58,396 nucleotides of DNA from Clostridiales bacterium (GTDB taxonomy: Bacteria > Bacillota > Clostridia > Oscillospirales > CAG-272), in NCBI GenBank assembly GCA_003522145.1, contig DPGD01000058.1:1-58396 (forward strand), read 5' to 3'. The position numbers were made by a program, and so were the translations under genes. The notes beneath the pieces were generated by a model. That model searched no databases. It saw only the letters and a list, made by a program, of their open reading frames with translations, and was not told the origin of the DNA. Positions 25,536-33,306 of this stretch are shown piece after piece (position 1 is the stretch's first letter; the number at the start of each line of letters is the position of its first letter).

Positions 25536-27863
25536 ATGAATATGCAAATCTGCGCACGGTGCAAAAAGCGCCCGGCGGTGATCTTCATCACCCGGATGGA
25601 AAAGGACAAAACCATCAACGAAGGCATTTGCATCAAGTGCGCTAAGGAATTAGGATTGAAGCCGGTGGATGACATCATGCAGAAGATGGGCATTACCGAT
25701 GAGGATTTGGACCGTATGGATGTGGAAATGTCCGAATTGCTCAATGAGGGCAATCTGCCCACGCCCGCCGATCATCCGGAGGATCTGGAGGGGCGCACCC
25801 CGCCCATTGACTTCCGGAAGCTGTTCGGCGGGCTGATGTCGGCCTCCTCAGAGGGAGCCAAGGAAGGGGCGTCTGCCGAAGCCGAGAGAGCGGCCGCCGA
25901 CAAGAAGAAAAGGAAAGAGGATAAGAAGCGGCAGTATCTGCCGTTGTACTGCAGAGATCTGACCGATAAAGCCCGGAAGGGGGAATTGGGTAGGATCATC
26001 GGCAGAGACCGGGAGTTTGCCCGTCTTGTGGAGATTCTCTGCCGCCATCAGAAGAACAATCCCTGTCTGATCGGTGAACCGGGTGTGGGCAAAACGGCCA
26101 TTGCCGAAGCTCTTGCTCAGCGGATCGTGGCGGGGGAGGTGCCCTACAAGCTGAAGAATAAGGAGGTTCAGCTTCTGGATCTGACCGCCCTTGTGGCCGG
26201 CACCCAGTTCCGAGGACAGTTTGAGTCGAGAATCAAAGGATTGATCGACGAAGTGCGGGCCTTGGGCAATGTAATTCTGGTTATTGACGAGGTGCACACC
26301 ATTGTGGGTGCGGGGGATGCCGAGGGAGGCATGAACGCCGCCAACATCCTGAAGCCGGCCCTCAGCCGAGGAGAAATTCAGGTGATCGGTGCCACGACCC
26401 TTGCCGAATACCGGAAGTATATCGAAAAGGATGCGGCATTGGAGCGCCGCTTCCAGCCGGTCATCGTGGAGGAGCCCAGCGTTCAGGCGACCTATGAGAT
26501 TCTGAAGGGCATCAAGGATCGGTACGAAAATTTCCATCGGATCCGCATTCCCGATTCGGTTCTTATGCGGGCGGTCACTCTGTCTGAGCGGTATATTACA
26601 GACCGGTATCTGCCCGACAAGGCAATCGATCTGCTGGACGAGGCAGGAGCGTTCCTTGCGATTCATTCTCCCTGCCTGAAGGACCTGGAGGAAACCGAGG
26701 AGAACCTGCACAAGCTCGAAAAGGAACGGGAAGAGATCGAATCGCAAAGCGCAGACGGGGAAAAGGAAACCGAAGAAAAATACAGGGCCTTGGCCGAAAA
26801 CAAACAAAAACAGCTCACTTTGGGCGAACAGTTGAATACTTTGCAGGCAGAACAGGACAAGGTGGTGCTGTCTACAGAGGAATTGGCCCGGGTGATCGAG
26901 CTCTGGACGGGGATCCCCGCCTCCAGCATCACCGAAATGGAGTATGAAAAGATCGACCAGCTGGGTGCCCGGATCAAGAAAAAGATCGTGGGGCAGGACG
27001 AAGCGGTGGACGCCGTGGTGCGTGCCATCAAGCGAAGCCGTGCCGGAATTTCCTACAAGAAGAAACCGGTATCCTTCATCTTTGCCGGTCCCACAGGCGT
27101 GGGAAAGACCGAACTGGTGAAAACACTGGCAAACGAGCTTTTTGACTCGCCCGAAACGCTGATCCGGCTGGATATGACCGAATTCATGGAGAAGCATTCG
27201 GTATCGAGGATTATCGGAGCGCCTCCCGGATATGTGGGCTACGACGATGCCGGTCAGCTGACCGAGAAAATCCGGCGCAAGCCCTATTCGGTGGTGCTGT
27301 TTGACGAAATCGAAAAGGCCCATCCGGATGTGCTCAACATTCTCTTGCAGATTTTAGACGACGGCAGAGTGACCGACGCTCAGGGCAGACAGGTGAATTT
27401 TGAAAACACCGTGATCGTGATGACCACCAACGCCGGCTCCACTTATGCTACCAACCAGATGGGCTTTGGCAGAAGCAGGGCGGAGCAGGAAAGCGAAAAA
27501 ACCGCCAAGGCCCTGGAACAGTTCCTCCGTCCCGAATTTCTCAACCGGGTGGACGAGGTCATCACCTTCCGGCAGCTGAGTGTGGAGGATTTCCGAAGGA
27601 TCGTTGCCATCATGCTGGGACAGTTGAGCGATGTGCTGAAGGAGAAGGGCATCGAATTGCGCTGGAGCGAAAAAGAGGAAGAGTATATAGCCAAGAATTC
27701 CTATTCCGAAAAGTACGGCGCCCGGAATATGCGTCGGTATATCCAGAAGAACATTGAGGATGTGATCGCCTCCAAGATCATCGGTGCGTATGACCGGCAG
27801 ATTTCGGTGGTGCAGATTGCTTTGGACGAAGGAGAGGGCGGATTGCAGATCTACGCTCTCTGA
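25536..27863 (+). CDS. ClpE/ClpC-like AAA+ protease ATPase with McsA-type zinc finger
   Basis: 775-residue Clp ATPase. Instead of the ClpC double N-domain it starts with a four-cysteine zinc finger (CARC at 6-9, CIKC at 32-35, 22 residues between), as in ClpE and McsA. A linker rich in A, E and K follows, then AAA-1 (Walker A GEPGVGKT, Walker B LVIDEVHTIVG), a coiled-coil middle domain (about residues 385-460) and AAA-2 (GPTGVGKT, Walker B VLFDEIEKAHPDV). A loop at QMGFGRS matches the ClpP-docking IGF-type tripeptide, so it probably feeds ClpP. It unfolds damaged or regulatory proteins. No CtsR gene or CtsR-like direct repeat is visible upstream, where it follows the propeller gene by six bases. 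Confidence 0.92.
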   Translation: MNMQICARCKKRPAVIFITRMEKDKTINEGICIKCAKELGLKPVDDIMQKMGITDEDLDRMDVEMSELLNEGNLPTPADHPEDLEGRTPPIDFRKLFGGLMSASSEGAKEGASAEAERAAADKKKRKEDKKRQYLPLYCRDLTDKARKGELGRIIGRDREFARLVEILCRHQKNNPCLIGEPGVGKTAIAEALAQRIVAGEVPYKLKNKEVQLLDLTALVAGTQFRGQFESRIKGLIDEVRALGNVILVIDEVHTIVGAGDAEGGMNAANILKPALSRGEIQVIGATTLAEYRKYIEKDAALERRFQPVIVEEPSVQATYEILKGIKDRYENFHRIRIPDSVLMRAVTLSERYITDRYLPDKAIDLLDEAGAFLAIHSPCLKDLEETEENLHKLEKEREEIESQSADGEKETEEKYRALAENKQKQLTLGEQLNTLQAEQDKVVLSTEELARVIELWTGIPASSITEMEYEKIDQLGARIKKKIVGQDEAVDAVVRAIKRSRAGISYKKKPVSFIFAGPTGVGKTELVKTLANELFDSPETLIRLDMTEFMEKHSVSRIIGAPPGYVGYDDAGQLTEKIRRKPYSVVLFDEIEKAHPDVLNILLQILDDGRVTDAQGRQVNFENTVIVMTTNAGSTYATNQMGFGRSRAEQESEKTAKALEQFLRPEFLNRVDEVITFRQLSVEDFRRIVAIMLGQLSDVLKEKGIELRWSEKEEEYIAKNSYSEKYGARNMRRYIQKNIEDVIASKIIGAYDRQISVVQIALDEGEGGLQIYAL

Positions 27864-27888
27864 AAACACCGAAGGGAAAGGAGAAGCG

Positions 27889-30771
27889 ATGAAATACAGA
27901 TGGTACGACCTACCGGAGAAGGAACTGCTGGAGCTTCTCCACACAGACAAGGAAAAGGGGTTGACGAAAAAGGAAGCGGCCCTGCGGCTGAAAACCGACG
28001 GAAAGAATGTGGTGAATCCGGTGCAGAAGGCGCCCATCCGCGGGTATCTGCTGGGCGTTCTGACCGATCTTTCGGCCATTCTGATGCTGGCCTTGGCGGC
28101 GCTGGCGCTGATTTTCTCCAGGGACATGGGGGCATTGATGCTGTTGCTTCTGCTCTTATGCAACTATGCGGTCGCCATTTTTGCCTATGTCCGCTCTCAG
28201 AAAACTCTGGAAGATTTGGGCTACCGGGCCCAACCCACCGCCAAGGTTCTGCGGAACGGAAAGCTGACGGTGATTCCGGCGGAATCGGTGGTGCAGGGGG
28301 ACATTTTGATGCTGTCCTACGGGGACATTGTGCCCTGCGATGCCCGGCTCTTGGAAACCGACCGACTGACGGTTCTGGAGGGAAATCTATTCCCAACCGA
28401 CCGGGCAATCGAAAAGGACGGGGAGTTCCGGAAGGTCGGAAAGCTTTCGCCGGACGAAGCAAAGAATATGGTCTACGCCTCCACCGTCGTCACCGGTGGA
28501 AGAGCAAGGGCTGCTGCGGTTCAGACAGGAGAAGATACGCTTGTTTGCCGGTTGGGAAAGAACAAGCCCATTGCCGCCTGTCATCGGTTGGATGTGATCG
28601 GCCGGCTGAAAAAGCTGAGCTCGGTTTTGGGGGTCATTGCGCTCATTCCGGTGTTTGTACTGACCCTTCTGGAGCTTTTGCAGGGAGGGGCACTGATTGA
28701 GGTGTTTCTCACCTCTCTGGCCTTTGCCGTGGCGGTGATGCCCGAATTGTACAGTGCTTTTGCCTACATTCTGGTGGCAGTGGGCGTGCGCTCGGCTTTG
28801 GGGCGGAAGGGTGAACAGGAAGGGACTGTATTTCTGAAAAATCCCATGTCTCTGGCGGTTCTGCGAAAGACCGACTGTCTTTTGTTGCCGTTAGACAGCT
28901 TTTTCTGCGGGGAGAACACCCGTGTTTCGGCGATTTACGACGGAAGTACCCTTTCTAAGATTCCCGAAGAACCGAAAGATTCCGCTTCCCGGTCTTTCAG
29001 AGGAAAAGAATCCAAGAAAAAAGAAAAGGAAAAAAACGGGAAGGACCAAGGGCCTTCGTCGGACGGAGACGGAACCGGCTGGCAGCCCAGGCCCGCCGCC
29101 TTGCGGATTCTGCGCTACGGACTGATTTCCACAGGACTTTACGGGGCCACCCGGCTGATTCTGAAAAACGAGGAAAGCGAAAATATTTATTCCAAGGAGC
29201 AGGAGGCCATTCTCCGGGCAGGAGAGCGTTTCGGCATTTACGACCGACGCCTGGAGGAGGAGTATCCGATCTTCGACCACCGGGAGGCCGGGGAGAACGG
29301 GAGCCTTTTTGAAACCACACTGGTACATACCAAAGGGCAGGATGTGGTGATCCTCCGGGGAAGACCGGAGGAAGTGCTCTCGCACTGTACCGGATACTAT
29401 TCGGAGGGGAAGGTCTTTGACATGGACGCCTACGCATTGAATGAATTGCGGAATATGGCGTTGGATCTGGTAAAAAACAACGGGCAACCGGTGGCGGTGG
29501 CCACCAAGGTCAGTCGCTACAATTCCCTGATGCGCATTGTGGACTGTCAGTCGGACCTGATCTTTGAGGGCTTTTTATCCTTGGAACGCCCCCTGTTGCC
29601 GGGAGCCGCCAAGCAGGTGCGGCGTTTGCAGGAGGCAGGCATCCGGGTGCTTGCCTACAGCGAAAGGGAGAGCTTGGCCAACCGGTATTTGGCCGGAAGC
29701 GTGGGCCTTATTCAGAAGGAGGAGCAGTGTATTTCGTCGTCGGCCCTTCCCCGGATGGGAAAGGAAATGTTCCGGCTGAATGTGGGCGGCTATCGGTTGT
29801 TTGAGGGCTTCAGTGCGGCCCAGTTGAAGCAGACGATCGATTGCTTGGAGGAGGACTGCGGTCTTTGCGTGGCCCTTTATGCAAGGGAGCTGGAGGGAGC
29901 CTATCCCATGTATGCCGCCGATGTGGGCTTTTCCAAGGAGGACGGCAAACGGAAAAACGAAGAACTGCGGGACCCGTTGTGGAGCAAGCATCCGGGTGCC
30001 CAGGTAGGCTGTCAGGCCTTGAACCATATTTCCGACGGAATTCTGCCTGAGAGCGATCGGACGGGGAACGGCGGGATCAATTCTATGGCCCGGACTCTGG
30101 ACATCGCCGCCTCGGTCTATGCCAATCTGCGCACGCTTCTCTGTTATTTAGCCGTGTCCTGCGGTATGCGGCTGACCCTGTTGCTGATGGGCAGGGCGGG
30201 GGAGTATTGCAGTCCGGTCCAGATGCTGACGGCCGGTTTGATTTTCGACTTGTTTGCCGTGTTTGTGGCGGCGTTTGAACGGCCCGGCAAGAGAATTCTG
30301 AAAAACCGGAGCATACGGGCAAAAAGCATGGGACAGCTGTTGCCGCTGCTTGCCTTTGGCATGGTGCTGGGCGGACTGACCGCCCTTTGCGGCAGAATTT
30401 TCACGGAAAACGGAATCCTCCCCGAACAAGCCCTGCGGGGCTGGTGTTTTACCACCGCATTGCTGCTCCAATGGGGAACCTTGACCCTGCTTTTGAGAAG
30501 CAGAGAGCCGGTGTTTAAGGAACTTTCTCCTTCGGGAGCCTATATCCTGTACAGCGTTGTTCTTTTGGTGTTCCTGTTCTTCTGCAACCGGAGCTCTGCT
30601 TTCGGCGGACTTTTCGATGTTTCGGGAGTCGGCTTCTCTGCGCTGTTGCTCTCTTTACCGCTTCCGGCGCTGATCCTCGGTGCAGGGATCGGCTGCAGAG
30701 CCTGGTTTTTCAGAAGAAAAACCCATAGAAAGGCTCCTTCTTCCGGGTCCGGAGGAAAAAAAGGCTCGTAG
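27889..30771 (+). CDS. Catalytically degenerate P-type ATPase homolog (pseudo-pump)
   Basis: 960 residues from ATG 27889 (AAAGGAG upstream), 25 bases after the Clp gene. The full P2-type layout is recognisable: cation-ATPase N-domain (ELLELLHTDKEKGLTKKEAA), two helices, actuator domain (VVQGDILMLSYGDIVPCDAR), two helices, large cytoplasmic part with RGRPEEVLSHCTGYY (the usual KGAPE..L..C), and six C-terminal helices. Yet each catalytic signature is gone: the actuator TGES reads LFPTDRA (~168-175); the M4 PEGLP reads MPELYS; the phosphorylated DKTGTLT site reads CLLLPLDSFF (~329-338); the TGD hinge reads AYSERE; and GDGVNDAP is missing. The frame is intact, so it is a maintained pseudoenzyme. 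A charged insertion of about 40 residues (FRGKESKKKEKEKNGKD) lies after the lost aspartate site. Function unknown; a regulatory or scaffolding role is inference. Confidence 0.85.
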   Translation: MKYRWYDLPEKELLELLHTDKEKGLTKKEAALRLKTDGKNVVNPVQKAPIRGYLLGVLTDLSAILMLALAALALIFSRDMGALMLLLLLLCNYAVAIFAYVRSQKTLEDLGYRAQPTAKVLRNGKLTVIPAESVVQGDILMLSYGDIVPCDARLLETDRLTVLEGNLFPTDRAIEKDGEFRKVGKLSPDEAKNMVYASTVVTGGRARAAAVQTGEDTLVCRLGKNKPIAACHRLDVIGRLKKLSSVLGVIALIPVFVLTLLELLQGGALIEVFLTSLAFAVAVMPELYSAFAYILVAVGVRSALGRKGEQEGTVFLKNPMSLAVLRKTDCLLLPLDSFFCGENTRVSAIYDGSTLSKIPEEPKDSASRSFRGKESKKKEKEKNGKDQGPSSDGDGTGWQPRPAALRILRYGLISTGLYGATRLILKNEESENIYSKEQEAILRAGERFGIYDRRLEEEYPIFDHREAGENGSLFETTLVHTKGQDVVILRGRPEEVLSHCTGYYSEGKVFDMDAYALNELRNMALDLVKNNGQPVAVATKVSRYNSLMRIVDCQSDLIFEGFLSLERPLLPGAAKQVRRLQEAGIRVLAYSERESLANRYLAGSVGLIQKEEQCISSSALPRMGKEMFRLNVGGYRLFEGFSAAQLKQTIDCLEEDCGLCVALYARELEGAYPMYAADVGFSKEDGKRKNEELRDPLWSKHPGAQVGCQALNHISDGILPESDRTGNGGINSMARTLDIAASVYANLRTLLCYLAVSCGMRLTLLLMGRAGEYCSPVQMLTAGLIFDLFAVFVAAFERPGKRILKNRSIRAKSMGQLLPLLAFGMVLGGLTALCGRIFTENGILPEQALRGWCFTTALLLQWGTLTLLLRSREPVFKELSPSGAYILYSVVLLVFLFFCNRSSAFGGLFDVSGVGFSALLLSLPLPALILGAGIGCRAWFFRRKTHRKAPSSGSGGKKGS

Positions 30772-30847
30772 GAGCAACGGGGGTTCTTTCCGGAACGGAA
30801 AGACTCTTGAATTTTTCCTGAAAAGAAAAATATTTTTGAAAATGGTA

Positions 30848-30876
30848 TTGACAGGCGAAGGAGATTGTGGTACACT
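30848..30876 (+). promoter_or_regulatory. Promoter of the ylxM-ffh operon
   Basis: TTGACA (30848-30853) and TACACT (30871-30876), spacer 17, 35 bases before the ylxM start. Confidence 0.7.
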
Positions 30877-30911
30877 GCTGTAAAGTGTTTTGCTTTACAG
30901 GGAGAAGAGCC

Positions 30912-31283
30912 ATGAGCACCGCGCCGGAAAAGAATTTTCTCATCGGAATGCTTTCGGATTTGTATGGGGGACTTTTGACCGGACGGCAACGGGAGATTCT
31001 GGATCTTTACTACAACGACGATCTGTCTCTGTCAGAGGTGTCGGAGGAATGCGGCATCACCAGACAAGGTGTAAGAGAGGCACTGAAAAAGGCGGAAGAA
31101 CAGCTTCTTTTGTATGAGGAGCGGTTAGGGCTGTTGAAAAGACAGCAGGAGGAAGAGGAACGGAAGCGGGAGATCGTTTCCGAAATGGACCGGTTGCGGG
31201 GAGAAGGAGTCGATCTGGGTGCGCTCCCGCAGTTGATCGGGGGACTCCTTGGAGAGCAGAATGCCGAAGACGAAGCGCTTTGA
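30912..31283 (+). CDS. ylxM: YlxM family DNA-binding/SRP-associated protein
   Basis: 123 residues from ATG 30912 (MSTAPEKNF). It is a sigma-70 region 4-like helix-turn-helix: LTGRQREILDLYYNDDLSLS followed by EVSEECGITRQGVREALKKAEEQL, then a glutamate-rich helical tail. YlxM is almost always encoded just before ffh, as here (33 bases), and has been shown in other Gram-positives to affect assembly of the signal recognition particle. Whether it binds DNA is unsettled. Confidence 0.93.
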   Translation: MSTAPEKNFLIGMLSDLYGGLLTGRQREILDLYYNDDLSLSEVSEECGITRQGVREALKKAEEQLLLYEERLGLLKRQQEEEERKREIVSEMDRLRGEGVDLGALPQLIGGLLGEQNAEDEAL

Positions 31284-31316
31284 GCCAGGTCTTCGGGGAA
31301 AGGAACATCGAAAAGA

Positions 31317-32651
31317 ATGTTTCAGAGTTTAGCAGACAAGTTGGAGAACGCATTTAAAAAGTTCAAGGGCAAAGGCAAGCTGACCGAAAGCGATGTCAAG
31401 GAAGGAATGCGGAAGATCAAGCTTGCGCTTTTGGAAGCCGATGTGAACTTCAAGGTGGTCAAGGAGTTCATGGCCACGGTGTCGGAGCGTTGCGTGGGTG
31501 CGGAGGTGCTGGAAAGCCTGACGCCCACACAGCACATTGTGAAGATCGTCAACGAGGAACTGACCCGGCTGATGGGCGGAAGCGTATCCAAATTGCAGAT
31601 TTCGTCCAAGCCCCCAACCGTCGTTCTGATGGCGGGACTGCAGGGTGCAGGAAAAACCACCAACTGCGGAAAACTGGCAGGACTGTACAAGCAAAAGGGC
31701 AAAAGACCGCTGTTGGTTGCCTGCGATATTTACCGTCCGGCGGCCATCAGGCAGTTGCAGGTGGTGGGCGAACAGTTGGGCATCCCGGTGTTTACCATGC
31801 CTCAGGGCACACCTCCGGTGGAGATTGCCCGAAAAGCCTTGGAGCACGCAGAGCGCTATGCGCACGATATGGTTTTCATCGATACGGCAGGACGGCTGCA
31901 CATCGATGAAAGCATGATGCAGGAGATCAAGGACATCAAGGATGCGACTCACCCCACGGAAATTCTTCTGGTGGTGGATGCCATGCTCGGCCAGGATGCG
32001 GTGAATGTGGCCAAGTCCTTCAATGACCTTTTGGACATCACCGGCGTCATCATGAGTAAGATGGACGGCGATACCCGGGGCGGTGCGGCGCTTTCGGTAA
32101 AATATGTGACCGGAAAGCCCATCAAATTCATTGGCACCGGAGAAAAGTTGGATGCCATTGAGCCCTTCTATCCCGATCGGATGGCTTCCAGGATCCTCGG
32201 CATGGGCGATGTGCTGTCGCTGATCGAACGGGCGGAAGCGGCCTACGACGACAAACAGGCGGAAGCGTTGGAGAAGAAACTGAGAGAGCAGACCTTTGAT
32301 CTGGAGGACTACTTAGAGCAGTTCCGGCAGATCAAGAAGATGGGCTCCCTTGAGAATATTCTCGGTATGCTTCCCGGATTGGGCTCAAAGATGAAGGATG
32401 TTCATGTGGACGAGCGGCAGATCGAGCGGATGAAGGCCATCATTCTGTCCATGACTCCGGCAGAGCGGCACAAGCCGGAAATTCTGAACGCCGGCCGCCG
32501 CAAGAGGATCGCCGCAGGAGCGGGAGTGCAGGTGCAGGATGTGAACCGTTTGATTAAACAGTTTGAGGACACCAGACGGCTGATGAAGGAGCTGACCGGA
32601 AGCAAAAACGGCAAACGGCTCCAGAAAAGACTGGGCAAAAATTTCAGATGA
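31317..32651 (+). CDS. ffh: Signal recognition particle protein Ffh
   Basis: GTPase of the signal recognition particle that targets nascent membrane proteins. 444 residues, slightly short of B. subtilis Ffh. N domain at 1-90 (VNFKVVKEFM), GTPase motifs G1 GLQGAGKTTNCGKL, DTAGRLHIDESMM (G3), SKMDGDTRGGAAL (G4 TKxD-type position reads SKMD) and the closing GTGEKLDAIEPF. The methionine-rich M domain (about 300-444; KKMGSLENILGMLPG, RKRIAAGAGVQVQDVNRLIKQF) binds 4.5S RNA and signal peptides. The ATG at 31317 is 33 bases after ylxM. Confidence 0.97.
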   Translation: MFQSLADKLENAFKKFKGKGKLTESDVKEGMRKIKLALLEADVNFKVVKEFMATVSERCVGAEVLESLTPTQHIVKIVNEELTRLMGGSVSKLQISSKPPTVVLMAGLQGAGKTTNCGKLAGLYKQKGKRPLLVACDIYRPAAIRQLQVVGEQLGIPVFTMPQGTPPVEIARKALEHAERYAHDMVFIDTAGRLHIDESMMQEIKDIKDATHPTEILLVVDAMLGQDAVNVAKSFNDLLDITGVIMSKMDGDTRGGAALSVKYVTGKPIKFIGTGEKLDAIEPFYPDRMASRILGMGDVLSLIERAEAAYDDKQAEALEKKLREQTFDLEDYLEQFRQIKKMGSLENILGMLPGLGSKMKDVHVDERQIERMKAIILSMTPAERHKPEILNAGRRKRIAAGAGVQVQDVNRLIKQFEDTRRLMKELTGSKNGKRLQKRLGKNFR

Positions 32652-32715
32652 GAGATTCAAAGAGCGATAAGGCTTTGAAATAAATTAAAACAAAATAATT
32701 CGGAGGAATACAACA

Positions 32716-32958
32716 ATGGCAGTAAAAATCAGATTGAGAAGAATGGGTCAGAAGAAGGCACCCTTTTACCGTGTGGTGGTGGCCGATTCCAGAAGCCCCA
32801 GAGACGGTCGTTTCATCGAGGAGATCGGATACTACAATCCGATGACCACCCCGGCAGAGATCAAAATTGATGCCGAGAAGGCCAAGACCTGGCTGACCAA
32901 CGGCGCACAGCCCACGGAAACGGTGAAGTCTCTGCTGAAGAAGAGTGAGATTCTCTGA
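32716..32958 (+). CDS. rpsP: 30S ribosomal protein S16
   Basis: 80 residues, normal length: VKIRLRRMGQKKAPFYRVVV at the start, then SRSPRDGRFIEEIGYYNP, all universal in bS16. CGGAGG precedes the ATG. S16 helps assemble the 5' domain of the small subunit. It follows ffh by 64 bases as in many Firmicutes. Confidence 0.97.
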   Translation: MAVKIRLRRMGQKKAPFYRVVVADSRSPRDGRFIEEIGYYNPMTTPAEIKIDAEKAKTWLTNGAQPTETVKSLLKKSEIL

Positions 32959-32983
32959 GCCTCTTCTGAAAGTGAGGGCGGAG

Positions 32984-33226
32984 ATGGAACTGAAGAAGGT
33001 ATTGACCGACATCGTGTGCAGTATCGTGGATAAGCCTGAGGAAGTGCAGGTCACGGAAACGGGGCGAGGCAACGAGTTGGTCCTGGTTCTGACTGTCGCA
33101 CCTGGAGACATGGGCAAGGTCATCGGCAAACACGGCAAAATCGCCAAAGCCATCCGGTTGGTGATGAAGGCCGCCGCTGGCGGAGCCGGAAAACATGTGG
33201 ATGTGGAGATCAGAGACCAGGAGTAA
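32984..33226 (+). CDS. khpA: KH-domain RNA-binding protein KhpA
   Basis: 80 residues from ATG 32984 (MELKKVLTDIV). The single KH domain has its GxxG loop in VIGKHGKIAKAIR and ends KHVDVEIRD. KhpA is a small RNA chaperone that pairs with KhpB/Jag and influences cell division in Gram-positives. The usual next genes rimM, trmD and rplS are not here: a hairpin at 33253-33286 follows and an unrelated methyltransferase comes next. Confidence 0.94.
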   Translation: MELKKVLTDIVCSIVDKPEEVQVTETGRGNELVLVLTVAPGDMGKVIGKHGKIAKAIRLVMKAAAGGAGKHVDVEIRDQE

Positions 33227-33252
33227 GAGACTGTTGAGCAGTATCAAATAAG

Positions 33253-33286
33253 AAACCGCCACCATGGCTTCTCACGGTGGCGGTTT
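33253..33286 (+). terminator. Hairpin after khpA
   Basis: AAACCGCCACC (33253-33263) pairs with GGTGGCGGTTT (33276-33286), a perfect 11-bp stem ending in TTTT. The short T-tract suggests partial termination before rlmD. Confidence 0.65.
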
Positions 33287-33306
33287 TGAATAAAGAGGGG
33301 AACTTC

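Noticed and set aside
25848..27323. A 491-codon open frame on the minus strand
   Set aside because: It lies wholly antisense to the ClpE-like gene, has a low-complexity H/L/G-rich translation and no ribosome site; it is a shadow of a GC-rich gene.
27889..30771. Annotating this gene as a functional cation-transporting ATPase
   Set aside because: Overall similarity would suggest it, but the phosphorylation aspartate, TGES, TGD and GDGVND motifs are all absent.
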